A stretch of 44,150 bases of DNA from Methylococcaceae bacterium (GTDB lineage: Bacteria; Pseudomonadota; Gammaproteobacteria; Methylococcales; Methylomonadaceae). This document shows, in pieces, positions 17,532 to 27,068 of the stretch. The stretch lies in contig CANNKG010000021.1 of assembly GCA_947505105.1 (NCBI GenBank), positions 1-44,150 on the forward strand, given 5' to 3'. The number at the start of each line of letters is the position of its first letter. Position 1 is the stretch's first letter. The notes beneath the pieces were generated by a model that saw nothing but the letters and a program-made list of their open reading frames with translations, was not told where the DNA came from and did no database searches. A program made the translations under genes and the position numbers.

Positions 17532-18152
17532 TTAGATATTAGTAACAACGTTTCGGAAACTCAGGAAATCAATTACTTTAGTGACACTCTCTTCAAGCGT
17601 CAAAACATTAGTATCAACAATTAATTCCGGATTAACGGGGATCTCATATTCAGAAGAAATACCTGTAAAGTGTTTTATTTCACCTTGCCGAGCTTTTTTA
17701 TACAATCCCTTAACATCACGTTGTTCACAAACCTCTAACGGACAATAACAATAAATTTCGAAAAACTCGCCATGGGGCATCAAATTTCTCACCCGATTGC
17801 GATCTTCTTTATAAGGTGAAATAAAGGCAGTTAGTGTAATTAAACCCGCTTCAAGCATCAGTTTAGCAACTTCACCCACACGCCGAATATTTTCTTTTCG
17901 GTCTTCATCTTTAAAACCTAAATCACCACATAAACCGTGACGAACATTGTCTCCATCCAGAACAAAAGTATTAACATTATTGTTAAAAAGCTTTTCTTCT
18001 ACCGCATGCGCTAACGTTGATTTACCCGAACCGGATAAACCGGTAAACCATAACACTACCGATTTGTGGCGATTTTTTTCTTCACGCATCAATCGATTAA
18101 TAGTTGCCTGATGCCATAAGGTGTTTGTGCTTTTAATTGTCGGTTCGTTCAT
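17532..18152 (-). CDS. cysC: Adenylylsulfate (APS) kinase
   Basis: Phosphorylates APS to PAPS in sulfate activation. P-loop GLSGSGKS, then [40 protein letters not shown] with the family Ser, and [25 protein letters not shown], all APS-kinase hallmarks. A TTG at 18206 extends the frame by 18 residues, but the ATG at 18152 gives 206 aa with the P-loop at the position usual for CysC, so I prefer it. No cysD/cysN sulfurylase is next to it in this window; PAPS may serve sulfation or assimilation. Confidence 0.93.
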   Translation of the reverse strand: MNEPTIKSTNTLWHQATINRLMREEKNRHKSVVLWFTGLSGSGKSTLAHAVEEKLFNNNVNTFVLDGDNVRHGLCGDLGFKDEDRKENIRRVGEVAKLMLEAGLITLTAFISPYKEDRNRVRNLMPHGEFFEIYCYCPLEVCEQRDVKGLYKKARQGEIKHFTGISSEYEIPVNPELIVDTNVLTLEESVTKVIDFLSFRNVVTNI

Positions 18153-18215
18153 TGAGTTATTTTGACTAAAGACCAAATGACCTAATTCGTATGCCTGATA
18201 TCGCAACGATTATAT

Positions 18216-19283
18216 TTAATTTTGTGAAACAACTTCCCAGCCATTCGCGGTATTTTTCCAGTATTGCTCAACACGCATAACCCTATCGTTATACTGCTGC
18301 AAAAAAGTCGCTATCAACATTTCTTTTTCCGGACCATGAATTAAGCTTAAGTTATGAAATTGCGTATTTACATCCTGAACACTTGCATTGGCTACTGAGA
18401 AAAAATTAAACGGTTTCTCCGGAGGTCGTATCACGGGCTGAAGCATTTCCTTACTCAACACATTAAATACTTTAACCAATTCAATTTCATTGAAAATTGC
18501 TTTCTTTTTGGACCAATTGACTGGATTTCCAATAATGACCGGGGTATTCTCGGAAATATATTGATCCAGAATTTTCAAATCATCATTCGAGAGTGCTATG
18601 CAACCTTCTGTTGCTTTTGGAGCGCGGTTATATAACTCTTTGGTAGTACCATGCAACCAAATACCATAACCAGTTTTACCATTCATTTTATCCCAAGCAT
18701 TTGGATAGTTAAGAGCATAAGCAGCATCACCATATTTGTCAGGAAGGAGCTCTCCATCGATGCGCTTATCGATAAAATAGGTTCCAATAGGCGTTTTACC
18801 GTCATTTAACTTTTCCTTACCAGCGCCTCCACGGCCAATCGACATATAAAAACTATTGACAAGCGTTAAATTATTGTTGAACACATACAAGCGCGATTTT
18901 GAAATATCCGCAACTAAAACATGGGTGTATTTCTGTCCAAGATATACAATTTCTGACGGATAGAGGGCTTCTTTAACAAAAGGATCCTCTTTTAAACGCG
19001 CCTCTAATTCTTTATAGGTATCTTCAGAAATAATTTTATTATTTTTTTTAAAATGCTGCCCACTCCGATAACTTAACAAATCAGCCTTCACATAATGTGC
19101 AAGTTTGAAATTAGGAAATTTATCTGCTAATTGACTAATCTGTTGAATACCATCATCAGTTTTTAAAGAAACTATCGCGGAAATTCCTTGTTTTAAGGGC
19201 TCTTCAACTTGAGGATTGGCCATTAAACCAGGAAAATAAAATAACAAACAGACAATAACTAAATATATGTTTTTTATGACCAT
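18216..19283 (-). CDS. L,D-transpeptidase (YkuD domain), periplasmic
   Basis: 355 aa. N-terminal signal segment (IYLVIVCLLFYFPGLMA). A helical region of about 90 residues leads to the YkuD domain (about 118-258), with DISKSRLYVFNNN at its start and the active site YGIWLHGTTK ... ATEGCIALSNDDL; His211 and Cys228 are the catalytic pair. The C-terminal 100 residues look like an NTF2-like fold (YNDRVMRVEQYWKNTANGWEVV). Such enzymes make 3-3 cross-links or attach proteins to peptidoglycan. It is downstream of a TPR/NTF2-like gene on the same strand, probably in one operon. Confidence 0.9.
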   Translation of the reverse strand: MVIKNIYLVIVCLLFYFPGLMANPQVEEPLKQGISAIVSLKTDDGIQQISQLADKFPNFKLAHYVKADLLSYRSGQHFKKNNKIISEDTYKELEARLKEDPFVKEALYPSEIVYLGQKYTHVLVADISKSRLYVFNNNLTLVNSFYMSIGRGGAGKEKLNDGKTPIGTYFIDKRIDGELLPDKYGDAAYALNYPNAWDKMNGKTGYGIWLHGTTKELYNRAPKATEGCIALSNDDLKILDQYISENTPVIIGNPVNWSKKKAIFNEIELVKVFNVLSKEMLQPVIRPPEKPFNFFSVANASVQDVNTQFHNLSLIHGPEKEMLIATFLQQYNDRVMRVEQYWKNTANGWEVVSQN

Positions 19284-19363
19284 TACTCGATGCGAATTTT
19301 AAGTTGATGCTCTTACGACTAAAAGCCTTAAATTGTTTGATTGTTGCTAAAATCGATTTGAAC

Positions 19364-20314
19364 TTATTGAGTAATTTCTTTTTCAATAAGCCATTGGTCG
19401 CCGATTTTTTTCCACACTATTTTTTTAGCCGTATTATCTTTATATTGATTAGCCTGATAACTTTGTTTAAAGCTAGCAATTACGGTCTCGTTGTCTTGTG
19501 TGATGACAACGTCGCTTAATTTTACTTGGATATTTTTTGAAGGATTGATCCGTGCCTTTCTATTTTCTAACCATTGTTTATGCGTGGTAGTATTATCAGG
19601 GGTAAAATTGGTAGTATAAAACGCCAAATAGGCATCAACATCTCCCTTTGACCACACATTAGTCCATTCATTTAAACGTTGATCGATGATCTGCTGATAA
19701 TTTTCCTGCGTTTTAACTACAGTTGGTGTTGATGTTTTGGGAGGTATTGAATCAGGTTGTTTATTTATTGATGTTTCTACAGGTTGTTTTATAACGGTTG
19801 GTAACGAAATTTCAGGCGTTACCGGTTTTTGTTCAGTAGAATTTTGAGCCACAACAATTGCCGGGGCTTTTGATTCAGCGATAACATCTGGCGTCTGCCC
19901 CGTCTCTTGATGAGATAATACCTCAATCAATTGCAATTTTTGTGGTAGAACTTCTTTTTCACTTCCTAACGCATTCGAATAGGCTTTTGCCGCCGCATAA
20001 TCATAAATTTTATTCAAATTTTTAAACGCGACATTAACGTCTTTATTATTTTCAATAACGCTAGAAAGCACCTCTTCTGCTTGTTCAAGTTTTCCATCAG
20101 CAAACAGAACGACCGCATAATTATTTTTAATCTGCTGATTTTGAGGATAATCTTTATTTAACTCTGTAAATAAACGTAATGCTTCTGCATTTTGATTCAT
20201 TCGAAATGCTTTGACCGCCATGGCAAATTTAGTTTCATCCTTGCTAGACAAACCAACCGCGTATGCCGTTACCACAATAAGTAACATGCTAATTGTAACT
20301 ATCGCTTTTTTCAT
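19364..20314 (-). CDS. TPR protein with C-terminal NTF2-like domain, exported
   Basis: 316 aa. Signal peptide (KKAIVTISMLLIVVTAYAVG), then TPR-like helices (about 30-110: AFRMNQNAEALRLFTELNKDYPQNQ, NYAVVLFADGKLEQAEEVL), a Pro/Thr/Gln-rich linker (about 145-205) and an NTF2/SnoaL-like domain (about 208-316: LNEWTNVWSKGDVDAYLAFYTTNFTP ... KIGDQWLIEKE). The same domain type seems to end the L,D-transpeptidase 80 bp downstream, which suggests shared binding targets in the periplasm. Not recognised as a named protein. Confidence 0.8.
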   Translation of the reverse strand: MKKAIVTISMLLIVVTAYAVGLSSKDETKFAMAVKAFRMNQNAEALRLFTELNKDYPQNQQIKNNYAVVLFADGKLEQAEEVLSSVIENNKDVNVAFKNLNKIYDYAAAKAYSNALGSEKEVLPQKLQLIEVLSHQETGQTPDVIAESKAPAIVVAQNSTEQKPVTPEISLPTVIKQPVETSINKQPDSIPPKTSTPTVVKTQENYQQIIDQRLNEWTNVWSKGDVDAYLAFYTTNFTPDNTTTHKQWLENRKARINPSKNIQVKLSDVVITQDNETVIASFKQSYQANQYKDNTAKKIVWKKIGDQWLIEKEITQ

Positions 20315-20730
20315 TACCTTATTCCGCTATTTTTAGTTTTTTCTTGATTACCAACTACGCGCTGAAATTTTTTTGAATTTAGAACTAAACACTTTAGCCA
20401 ATCCATACAACCACCTCAGGCATCACCACGTTTTGCTTCACGTAGCTTTGACTTCCACAAAAGTCAATTCTATCTTGATTACTGGATTATTAAAACGCAG
20501 AAGATCAAATTTTCAAACATTTTTCAGTAGGTTGGTAGTGTAAATGTAAATAAACCGAATATTTCCTACACTAACTAACATCCTTATCCGAATAAAGTAT
20601 ATACCGCACGATGATTCAAAATAAAAGCGCAGTCAAAACCTCCACCAATCATTTATTCAGTACTATTCTCTCAAGTAGCATTTTGATTTTCCACTCATAG
20701 TAGTAGCGGCAACAGTATCGGGTGAAACAA
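20315..20730. other. Intergenic region downstream of parB
   Basis: 416 bp without a gene. It holds the upstream region of the TPR protein gene and the 3' flank of parB. One inverted repeat is visible, TAGTGTA (20536-20542) / TACACTA (20567-20573), with a 24-base loop. No parS, no cluster of DnaA boxes and no terminator with a T-run are evident. Confidence 0.5.
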
Positions 20731-21582
20731 TTACTTAAAACGGGCAACAATACCATCAAATTCATCTAAACTGGCATAAGAAATAGTAATGTTACCCTTG
20801 CCATTATCATTATGATTTATTTTGACTTTTGCGCCAAATGTCAATGTTAAGTGCTCTTGCAGACGTAAAGTATCTAAATCTGCAGCTTTTGGAACATTTA
20901 ATGGTTTGCCTTCTTGTATTGCTTTAATTAATTTTTCAGTCGCTCTTACCGTCAATCCGTTTGCAACGATTTTATTAGCAACTGATACTTGCTGCGAACC
21001 TTTTAAAGCCAATAATGCTCGAGCATGGCCCATTTCCAGAGAATGATTTAATAAAAATTCTTTTACTTCGGGTTGTAAATCAAGTAAACGTAACATATTA
21101 CTAATCGTTGCCCTGGACTTCCCAACAACATCAGCTATTTGTTGATGCGTCATTTCGAACTCATCTAATAATCGTCGAAAAGCATCAGCTTCTTCTAAAG
21201 GATTAAGATCTTCTCGTTGGATATTTTCAATTAAAGCAATGGCCATCGCCGATCGATCATCAATGTCTTTAATGACAACCGGCACTTCAGCTAAAGGCAC
21301 CAATTGGGCAGCTCGCCACCGACGTTCTCCCGCTATAATTTCATAACGGTCATCTGCTATCTTGCGCACGACAATTGGCTGAATAACTCCTTGAGCTTTT
21401 ATTGAATTAGCCAATTCTTGTAATCGTTCAGGATCAATATCCTTGCGCGGTTGATATTGCCCTCGTTGCAAAAATTCAATAGGGAGTTGCTGCAATTGAT
21501 TTTTAGTGGTCGGAACTGGAGTTGTCACTTCACCTAACAGTGCATCCAATCCTCGACTTAAACCCCGTTTTTTCAAAACCAT
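20731..21582 (-). CDS. parB: ParB chromosome-partitioning CTPase
   Basis: 283 aa. N-terminal KKRGLSRGLDALLGE, then the ParB/Spo0J core: PRKDIDPERLQELANSIKAQGVIQP, the arginine-rich GERRWRAAQL that binds CTP, and ENIQREDLNPLEEADAFRRL. The helix-turn-helix TQQIADVVGKSRATISNMLRLL-like segment that reads parS follows at about 145-170. The C-terminal dimerisation domain ends in EFDGIVARFK. It is 12 bp after parA in the usual mnmG-rsmG-parA-parB order. Its probable binding sites are the palindromes at 35242 and 35280. Confidence 0.96.
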   Translation of the reverse strand: MVLKKRGLSRGLDALLGEVTTPVPTTKNQLQQLPIEFLQRGQYQPRKDIDPERLQELANSIKAQGVIQPIVVRKIADDRYEIIAGERRWRAAQLVPLAEVPVVIKDIDDRSAMAIALIENIQREDLNPLEEADAFRRLLDEFEMTHQQIADVVGKSRATISNMLRLLDLQPEVKEFLLNHSLEMGHARALLALKGSQQVSVANKIVANGLTVRATEKLIKAIQEGKPLNVPKAADLDTLRLQEHLTLTFGAKVKINHNDNGKGNITISYASLDEFDGIVARFK

Positions 21583-21594
21583 TGCCTTCTTAAT

Positions 21595-22359
21595 TTAAGT
21601 TTCTTTCCGAATCATTTCACCCGCTAATGCAATATAGGCAATAGCGCCACGAGAGGCTTTATCAAATGCAATGATAGGCATGCCATGACTGGGTGCTTCC
21701 GCTAAACGTATATTTCTGGGTACACAAGTTTTAAAGACTTTATCACCGAAATATTTAAGCAACTGATCAGAAACATCTTTAGTTAGGCGACTGCGATTAT
21801 CATACATCGTTCTCAAAATACCTTCTAAATGCAGATTCTTATTCACAGACTCTTGAATATTTTTTACCGTATCCATCAACGCTGATAAACCTTCCAAAGC
21901 GTAATACTCGCATTGCATTGGTATCAACACGCTGTCGGCCGCGACCAAAGCGTTTAAAGTCAGCATATTCAAGGAAGGAGGGCAATCCACCAGAATGTAA
22001 TCATAATCTTGTTTTATCGGACTTAGCGCGTCCACCAACCGCTGTCCTCGACGAACGGCGGTCATTAATTCAACCTCTGCCTTGGTTAAATCCGAATTAC
22101 CGGCGATTAATGAAAATCCGAAAAAATCTAAATTTATAATGACTTCCGAAATCGGTATAGCATGCAACAATAAATCATAAGTGCTATATTTTACTTCATT
22201 TTTATCGACCCCACAGCCCATAGCCGAATTGCCTTGCGGGTCTATATCAACCAACAATATTCGCCGTTTTGCCGCCGCAAGACTGGCCGCTAAATTAACA
22301 GTAGTAGTTGTTTTTCCAACGCCACCTTTTTGATTGGTGACCGCAATTATTTTTCCCAT
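21595..22359 (-). CDS. parA: ParA chromosome-partitioning ATPase (Soj type)
   Basis: 254 aa. Deviant Walker A KGGVGKTTT near the N terminus (residues 11-19), VDIDPQGNSAMGCG, and Walker B YILVDCPPSLNMLTLNALVAAD. There is no N-terminal DNA-binding extension, so this is the chromosomal Soj type, not a plasmid ParA. Works with ParB to move replication origins. Its start overlaps the end of rsmG by 13 bp. Confidence 0.96.
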   Translation of the reverse strand: MGKIIAVTNQKGGVGKTTTTVNLAASLAAAKRRILLVDIDPQGNSAMGCGVDKNEVKYSTYDLLLHAIPISEVIINLDFFGFSLIAGNSDLTKAEVELMTAVRRGQRLVDALSPIKQDYDYILVDCPPSLNMLTLNALVAADSVLIPMQCEYYALEGLSALMDTVKNIQESVNKNLHLEGILRTMYDNRSRLTKDVSDQLLKYFGDKVFKTCVPRNIRLAEAPSHGMPIIAFDKASRGAIAYIALAGEMIRKET

Positions 22360-22994
22360 GTTTTCGCCTTATTATTCTGCGCTTGCATACGGATTAGACA
22401 TCGCCTGGCTTCAATACCAGGAACTTGCAACGGAATAACGACGTATTGGCCAATTATTTCACTTAACTCTTGATGACTCGGATCGCCTTTCATCGCTAGA
22501 ATTTCACCATGATCATCTAACAAATGCCCCGTCGAATTTTGTATCTCGGACACACTTGCAAAAGCACGTGAAATCACGGTACTAAAATGCTGTTCAGGTT
22601 GATACTGATCGATTCTTGTATGCAATACAGAGACATTTTTGAGCTTTAATTCAAGTAATGCCTGCTGAACAAAGCGCGTCTTCTTTGCATTACTATCAAT
22701 CAAGACATATTCATTTTCGGGTGCATAAATCGCAAGAGGAATTCCTGGCAATCCTGCTCCTGTTCCAATATCGGCAATTTTACCATGTTTAAGATGAGGT
22801 AAAACGGCTAGACTATCCAAGATATGTAAAGTCATTATATCAAGCGGATTCTCAATCGCCGTCAAATTATAAGTTTTATTCCACTTTTGAATTAACGCGA
22901 CAAACTTGAGCAATAAATCCAGTTTGTCATGGCTTTCTGACAAACCTAAAACCGAAAGCCCCGATATTAATATTTCTTGTTCTTTTGATGACAT
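22347..22994 (-). CDS. rsmG: 16S rRNA (guanine527-N7)-methyltransferase
   Basis: 215 aa. SAM-binding motif IADIGTGAGLPGIPLAI, preceded by KWNKTYNLTAIENPLDIMTLHILDSLAVLPHL, which is the GidB/RsmG signature; VISRAFASVSEI and GEILAMKG follow in the C-terminal half. Overlaps mnmG by one base and parA by 13 bp, so mnmG-rsmG-parA-parB is one translationally coupled run. Confidence 0.96.
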   Translation of the reverse strand: MSSKEQEILISGLSVLGLSESHDKLDLLLKFVALIQKWNKTYNLTAIENPLDIMTLHILDSLAVLPHLKHGKIADIGTGAGLPGIPLAIYAPENEYVLIDSNAKKTRFVQQALLELKLKNVSVLHTRIDQYQPEQHFSTVISRAFASVSEIQNSTGHLLDDHGEILAMKGDPSHQELSEIIGQYVVIPLQVPGIEARRCLIRMQAQNNKAKTWEK

Positions 22995-24871
22995 TATGCC
23001 GATTTCTTTTTTAAATGCACCAAGAGCAAAGAAACTGCGGCTGGTGTGACACCAGGGATACGCGATGCTTGGCCCAAGGTTTCCGGTCGTTGCTTTTGGA
23101 GTTTCTCACTGACTTCATTAGACAAGCCAGTCACGTCAGGATAGTTGAAATCCCCAGGTAAGCGTAAATGATCATAGCGTTTGGTTCGATTGATTTCAGT
23201 CTGCTGACGTTCAATATAACCTGCATATTTTGTCTGAATCGCAACTTGTTCCGCAGCCTGCACACAAATGTCTTCATTTGTATCAAGAAATCGTAATAAT
23301 TGCCTGATATCAATTTCGGGCCGTCTTAATAGCTCCAGAAGATTGGTTTCTCGTGACAACGAACAGCCCCAATATTCTTGTACCTGTTGAGCCTCGACCG
23401 TATCAACATGCAGCCACTTCTTACTTAAATCAATTTGTAATTTTTCAATCGCCTCACGTTTTTGAGCAAAGGTCTGCCAACGTTGATCATCAACAAGTTT
23501 CAGCATTCGTCCTTGTTCGGTTAAACGTATATCGGCATTATCCTCCCTAAGTAATAAACGGTATTCTGCGCGACTCGTGAACATTCGATAAGGCTCTCGA
23601 GTTCCCTGAGTCACCAGATCGTCAATCATGACGCCGATATAGGCTTCATCGCGAGCAGGACACCAACTTTCCAATCCATTAACTAAGCGAGCCGCATTTA
23701 ATCCGGCGATCAAGCCCTGAGCAGCCGCTTCCTCATAGCCTGTGGTACCATTGATTTGTCCAGCAAAAAACAAGCCAGGGACATATTTACTTTCTAGCGA
23801 AAACTTTAAATCTCTGGGATCGAAAAAGTCATATTCAATCGCATAACCCGGCCGAACTATTTCGGCATTTTCAAAGCCCTGCATTGAGCGAACTAATTCA
23901 TATTGCACATCAAAAGGTAAACTCGTTGATATACCATTCGGATAAATTTCGTGGGTATTCAAACCTTCCGGCTCGACAAAAATTTGATGAGAGTCCCGAT
24001 CAGCAAAGCGCACGACTTTATCTTCAATCGAAGGACAATAGCGTGGGCCGATTCCTTCAATAACTCCCGAATACAACGGTGATCGATCTAACCCAGACCG
24101 TATAATATCGTGAGTTCGAACATTGGTACGCGTAATGTAGCAAGGAATTTGCCGGGGATGTTGTTCCGGTCGTCCCATAAATGAAAATACCGGAACTGGT
24201 TCATCACCATGCTGAACATCGAGCTTGCTATAATCTATGGTTAAACCATTTATACGCGGAGGAGTTCCGGTTTTCAACCGTTCGACTCGCAAGGGTAGTT
24301 CTCGCAATCGTTCGGCAAGTGCTACAGATGCCGGATCTCCTGCACGCCCTCCTTGATAGTTTTCCAAACCAATGTGAATTTTCCCGGCTAAAAAAGTACC
24401 GGTAGTTAAGACAACGGCCCGAGCCATAAAATTTAGGCCCATTTGGGTTTTTACACCAACGACACTGTCGTGCTCAACAATTAAATCTGAGACAGTTTGT
24501 TGAAACAGGGATAAATTAGGCTGATTTTCTAAAGCGGTTCTAATGGCTTGCTTATATAATGATCGATCTGCTTGAGCTCGAGTTGCTCGAACCGCGGGTC
24601 CTTTACTCGCATTTAAAATACGAAAATGAATACCTGCTTGATCAATGGCATGCGCCATTATTCCACCTAAGGCATCAATCTCTTTAACTAGATGACCTTT
24701 TCCTATTCCGCCAATTGCCGGATTACAACTCATTTGGCCCAAAGTCTCTATATTTTGGGTCAGCAATAAAGTGCGCGCACCACTCCGCGCAGATGCTAAT
24801 GCTGCCTCTGTGCCTGCATGACCACCGCCAATCACAATTACATCAAAATCTTTTTTAAATTTCACAAGCAA
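22994..24871 (-). CDS. mnmG: MnmG (GidA), tRNA U34 carboxymethylaminomethyl synthesis
   Basis: 625 aa FAD protein that, with MnmE, modifies U34 of certain tRNAs. N-terminal FAD motif [21 protein letters not shown], then [24 protein letters not shown], the GidA signature [11 protein letters not shown], and [26 protein letters not shown]. The C-terminal helical domain ends in [22 protein letters not shown]. Its partner mnmE is also in the window at 41502. Divergent from the arfA-like gene with 89 bp between the starts. Confidence 0.97.
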   Translation of the reverse strand: MLVKFKKDFDVIVIGGGHAGTEAALASARSGARTLLLTQNIETLGQMSCNPAIGGIGKGHLVKEIDALGGIMAHAIDQAGIHFRILNASKGPAVRATRAQADRSLYKQAIRTALENQPNLSLFQQTVSDLIVEHDSVVGVKTQMGLNFMARAVVLTTGTFLAGKIHIGLENYQGGRAGDPASVALAERLRELPLRVERLKTGTPPRINGLTIDYSKLDVQHGDEPVPVFSFMGRPEQHPRQIPCYITRTNVRTHDIIRSGLDRSPLYSGVIEGIGPRYCPSIEDKVVRFADRDSHQIFVEPEGLNTHEIYPNGISTSLPFDVQYELVRSMQGFENAEIVRPGYAIEYDFFDPRDLKFSLESKYVPGLFFAGQINGTTGYEEAAAQGLIAGLNAARLVNGLESWCPARDEAYIGVMIDDLVTQGTREPYRMFTSRAEYRLLLREDNADIRLTEQGRMLKLVDDQRWQTFAQKREAIEKLQIDLSKKWLHVDTVEAQQVQEYWGCSLSRETNLLELLRRPEIDIRQLLRFLDTNEDICVQAAEQVAIQTKYAGYIERQQTEINRTKRYDHLRLPGDFNYPDVTGLSNEVSEKLQKQRPETLGQASRIPGVTPAAVSLLLVHLKKKSA

Positions 24872-24960
24872 ACTATATTAGAATAAACAGGTATTTTAAT
24901 TGGTTATAAGGTTTAAATACAACATTATCATTTTTTATCTAACCCTCACAAGGCGTAAAT

Positions 24961-25227
24961 ATGAGCAGACACACGAAAGAAAAGCAAACCCATTCAATAG
25001 ACTATGCAGATAATAATCCAGTAGCAAAATATGCATTTAAATTTAATAAAACTCAGTTATTTAAAGATCGTAAAAACACTTATTCGCGTCAAACAAAACA
25101 CAAACAAAAGGAGTCTTTTGAAATAGCATTGTGGATCAATAATATTATTTCAAAAGACTCCATTATTTTTGCGACCTGTTTGCTAACGCCAACGTTCAAG
25201 TTTGTTCCGATGATGTTGCGCATTTAA
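24961..25227 (+). CDS. arfA: ArfA-like alternative ribosome-rescue factor with an internal hairpin
   Basis: 88-codon frame behind an AAGGCG ribosome-binding site. NPVAKYAFKFNKTQLFKDRK then NTYSRQTKHKQKES (residues 19-52) follow the ArfA pattern: a DP/NP-F start, a basic stretch, and SY-RKGKH like the E. coli protein. A hydrophobic tail (IIFATCLLTP) resembles the degradation-prone tail of full-length ArfA. From codon 50 the gene contains a perfect 16-bp hairpin and a T-tract, so transcripts should end or be cut inside the frame and give a shorter, active product only when tmRNA fails to tag it, as known for E. coli arfA. ArfA recruits RF2 to stalled ribosomes. The 3' end overlaps the convergent DksA/TraR gene by 32 bp. 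Confidence 0.8.
   Translation: MSRHTKEKQTHSIDYADNNPVAKYAFKFNKTQLFKDRKNTYSRQTKHKQKESFEIALWINNIISKDSIIFATCLLTPTFKFVPMMLRI
25110..25170. terminator. Perfect hairpin with T-tracts on both sides, inside arfA
   Basis: Stem GGAGTCTTTTGAAATA (25110-25125) and TATTTCAAAAGACTCC (25146-25161), 16 bp without mismatch, 20-base loop. On the plus strand a T-rich run follows (25163-25170). On the minus strand the stem is followed by TTTTGTTTGT, so the same hairpin can terminate the minus-strand zinc-finger gene that ends at 25196. The stem is also long enough to be an RNase III substrate. Confidence 0.85.
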
Positions 25228-25537
25228 TACACATACTGGCAAACGGTACGGCGGCTAATCGTTCCACTCCAATTGTTTCTCCACACACCTTACAGATTCC
25301 ATACTCCCCCCGGTCCATCCGAACAATCGCTTGCTTGATTGTTTCAATTTTGTCTCGAGTACGATTGCCGATAGCATCCATAACCTCATTATTTTCACTT
25401 TCTATTGCTTGTTCTTCAAAATCTTGAGAAATGGGGCCATCAGAATGTTTCAAATCGCTGGTGATTTTTTCCAGTCGGTCATCCAGATCTTCCAGCATAT
25501 GTAGTAACTGATTTCTCACCTGTTCATATTCTTGCAT
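25196..25537 (-). CDS. DksA/TraR-family C4 zinc-finger protein
   Basis: 113 aa. An N-terminal coiled coil (about 1-70) with the acidic DFEEQAIESENNEVMDAIG segment characteristic of this family is followed by a C4 zinc finger (CKVCGETIGVERLAAVPFASMCIKC). It is shorter than DksA itself (about 150 aa) and closer to the TraR/YbiI-like group. Such proteins may enter the RNA polymerase secondary channel; whether this one does is unknown. The hairpin at 25110-25161 is its likely terminator. Upstream are nfeD and an SPFH gene on the same strand. Confidence 0.88.
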   Translation of the reverse strand: MQEYEQVRNQLLHMLEDLDDRLEKITSDLKHSDGPISQDFEEQAIESENNEVMDAIGNRTRDKIETIKQAIVRMDRGEYGICKVCGETIGVERLAAVPFASMCIKCATSSEQT

Positions 25538-25576
25538 ACACTATTCTCCAAATTTATCGGCCTTAAAAATTATCAT

Positions 25577-26020
25577 TCATTCGACTCGCTCTACATCGAA
25601 GACCGTCCCACGAATTGCGGTTACTTTAACTCTGGTATTCACCGGACTATCTTCACCATAGACTTTCCATAATGAATCATCGACTTTTATTTTTCCCTGA
25701 CCATTTTGAATGGGTTCGATCAACGAATACACTCTACCGATGTACTGAGCACCACGCTTGTTCAATAATGGTTGATCGGTCTGTAATGGATAGTGTTTCA
25801 CATAAACTTTCCAAAAGCTGATCGCCGCCACCGAGACAATTGAAAATATCAATAACTGCACCGTAAAACTTAAGCTCGGCACTAGCCATGCCAGACACCC
25901 GGTCAAAAAACCTGCGATTGAGATCCATAAAAAAAAGAATCCTGGAACGATCAACTCTATACCCAATAATATCAAGCCAAAAACCCACCAATACCAAAAT
26001 TCAATGCTTACGTTTTCCAC
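25577..26020 (-). CDS. NfeD-like membrane protein
   Basis: 147 aa. Hydrophobic segments at about residues 10-27, 28-47 and 52-70, then a small OB-fold domain (about 90-147: RGAQYIGRVYSLIEPIQNGQGKIKVDDSLWKVYGED). This is the short NfeD type (like YbbK of E. coli), which works with SPFH proteins in membrane microdomains. It starts 3 bp after the SPFH gene and is clearly co-transcribed with it. Confidence 0.9.
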   Translation of the reverse strand: MENVSIEFWYWWVFGLILLGIELIVPGFFFLWISIAGFLTGCLAWLVPSLSFTVQLLIFSIVSVAAISFWKVYVKHYPLQTDQPLLNKRGAQYIGRVYSLIEPIQNGQGKIKVDDSLWKVYGEDSPVNTRVKVTAIRGTVFDVERVE

Positions 26021-26023
26021 GCT

Positions 26024-26944
26024 TTAACCCTCTTTTGAGACCACTTGTTTTACTAGATCAGTAATTCCACCTAACGCTCCAATAACACTGGCCGCTTCTA
26101 AAGGCATGAAAATGAGTTTACTATTATCTGCGGTAGCTATTCCTTTCAAGGACTCAATATATTTTTGAGCGACAAAATAATTGATGGCTTGAATATCACC
26201 TTTCGAAATGGCTTCGGAGACCATTAACGTCGCTTTAGCTTCTGCTTGAGCCAATCTTTCTCGCGCTTCGGCATCTCGAAAAGCGGATTCTTTACGTCCC
26301 TCCGCCTGTAAAATAGCCGCCTGTTTTTCACCTTCGGCGCGTAATATTTCTGATTGTCTTGCACCCTCAGCCTCTAAAATTGCGGCGCGTTTTAACCGAT
26401 CAGCCTTCATTTGCCGACTCATCGCCTCAACTAAATCTTTAGGTGGAGCGATATCTTTGATTTCAATCCGCGTGACTTTAATTCCCCACGGTGTTGTTGC
26501 GTCATCGACAACCATCAGGAGTTTCGCATTAATTTCATCGCGCTTTGACAATAACTCATCCAAATCCATCGACCCCATGACGGTGCGAATGTTAGTCATT
26601 ACCAAATTTAGAATGGCTCGACTCAATTCGCTGACTTCATAAGCCGCCTTTGGCGCATCCATGATCTGATAAAAAACCACACCATCAACAGTCACCATCG
26701 CATTATCTTTTGTGATTATTTCTTGTGAAGGGACGTCCATCACTTGCTCGCGCATATTCATTTTAGAACCGATTCGATCAATAATCGGAACGATAATGTT
26801 CAATCCAGGTGTCAGTGTGTTGGTATATTTACCAAAACGTTCGACGGTGTACTCATTGCCCTGAGGAACCGATTTTATACTCATGAAAACCAATAGAATC
26901 GCAAAAATGAATAATACGATTACAAAAAAACCAAAACCACTCAT
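26024..26944 (-). CDS. qmcA: SPFH/stomatin-like protein (QmcA type)
   Basis: 306 aa. One N-terminal membrane helix ([18 protein letters not shown]), then the SPFH/band 7 domain (about 28-190: [57 protein letters not shown]) and a long Ala/Glu-rich coiled coil (about 190-255). QmcA-like proteins oligomerise in the inner membrane and influence protein quality control. Paired with nfeD directly downstream, the usual arrangement. Confidence 0.92.
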   Translation of the reverse strand: MSGFGFFVIVLFIFAILLVFMSIKSVPQGNEYTVERFGKYTNTLTPGLNIIVPIIDRIGSKMNMREQVMDVPSQEIITKDNAMVTVDGVVFYQIMDAPKAAYEVSELSRAILNLVMTNIRTVMGSMDLDELLSKRDEINAKLLMVVDDATTPWGIKVTRIEIKDIAPPKDLVEAMSRQMKADRLKRAAILEAEGARQSEILRAEGEKQAAILQAEGRKESAFRDAEARERLAQAEAKATLMVSEAISKGDIQAINYFVAQKYIESLKGIATADNSKLIFMPLEAASVIGALGGITDLVKQVVSKEG

Positions 26945-27068
26945 ATAAAACTCCCACCTTTACGCTTTAATTATTAAATCACCGGCTATCATCAGCTTAA
27001 CTTATGCAAGTCTTTGAAGTTATAATATCGAAACTTTAGTTAATTATAAGATATCGAGTAAAAAAATT

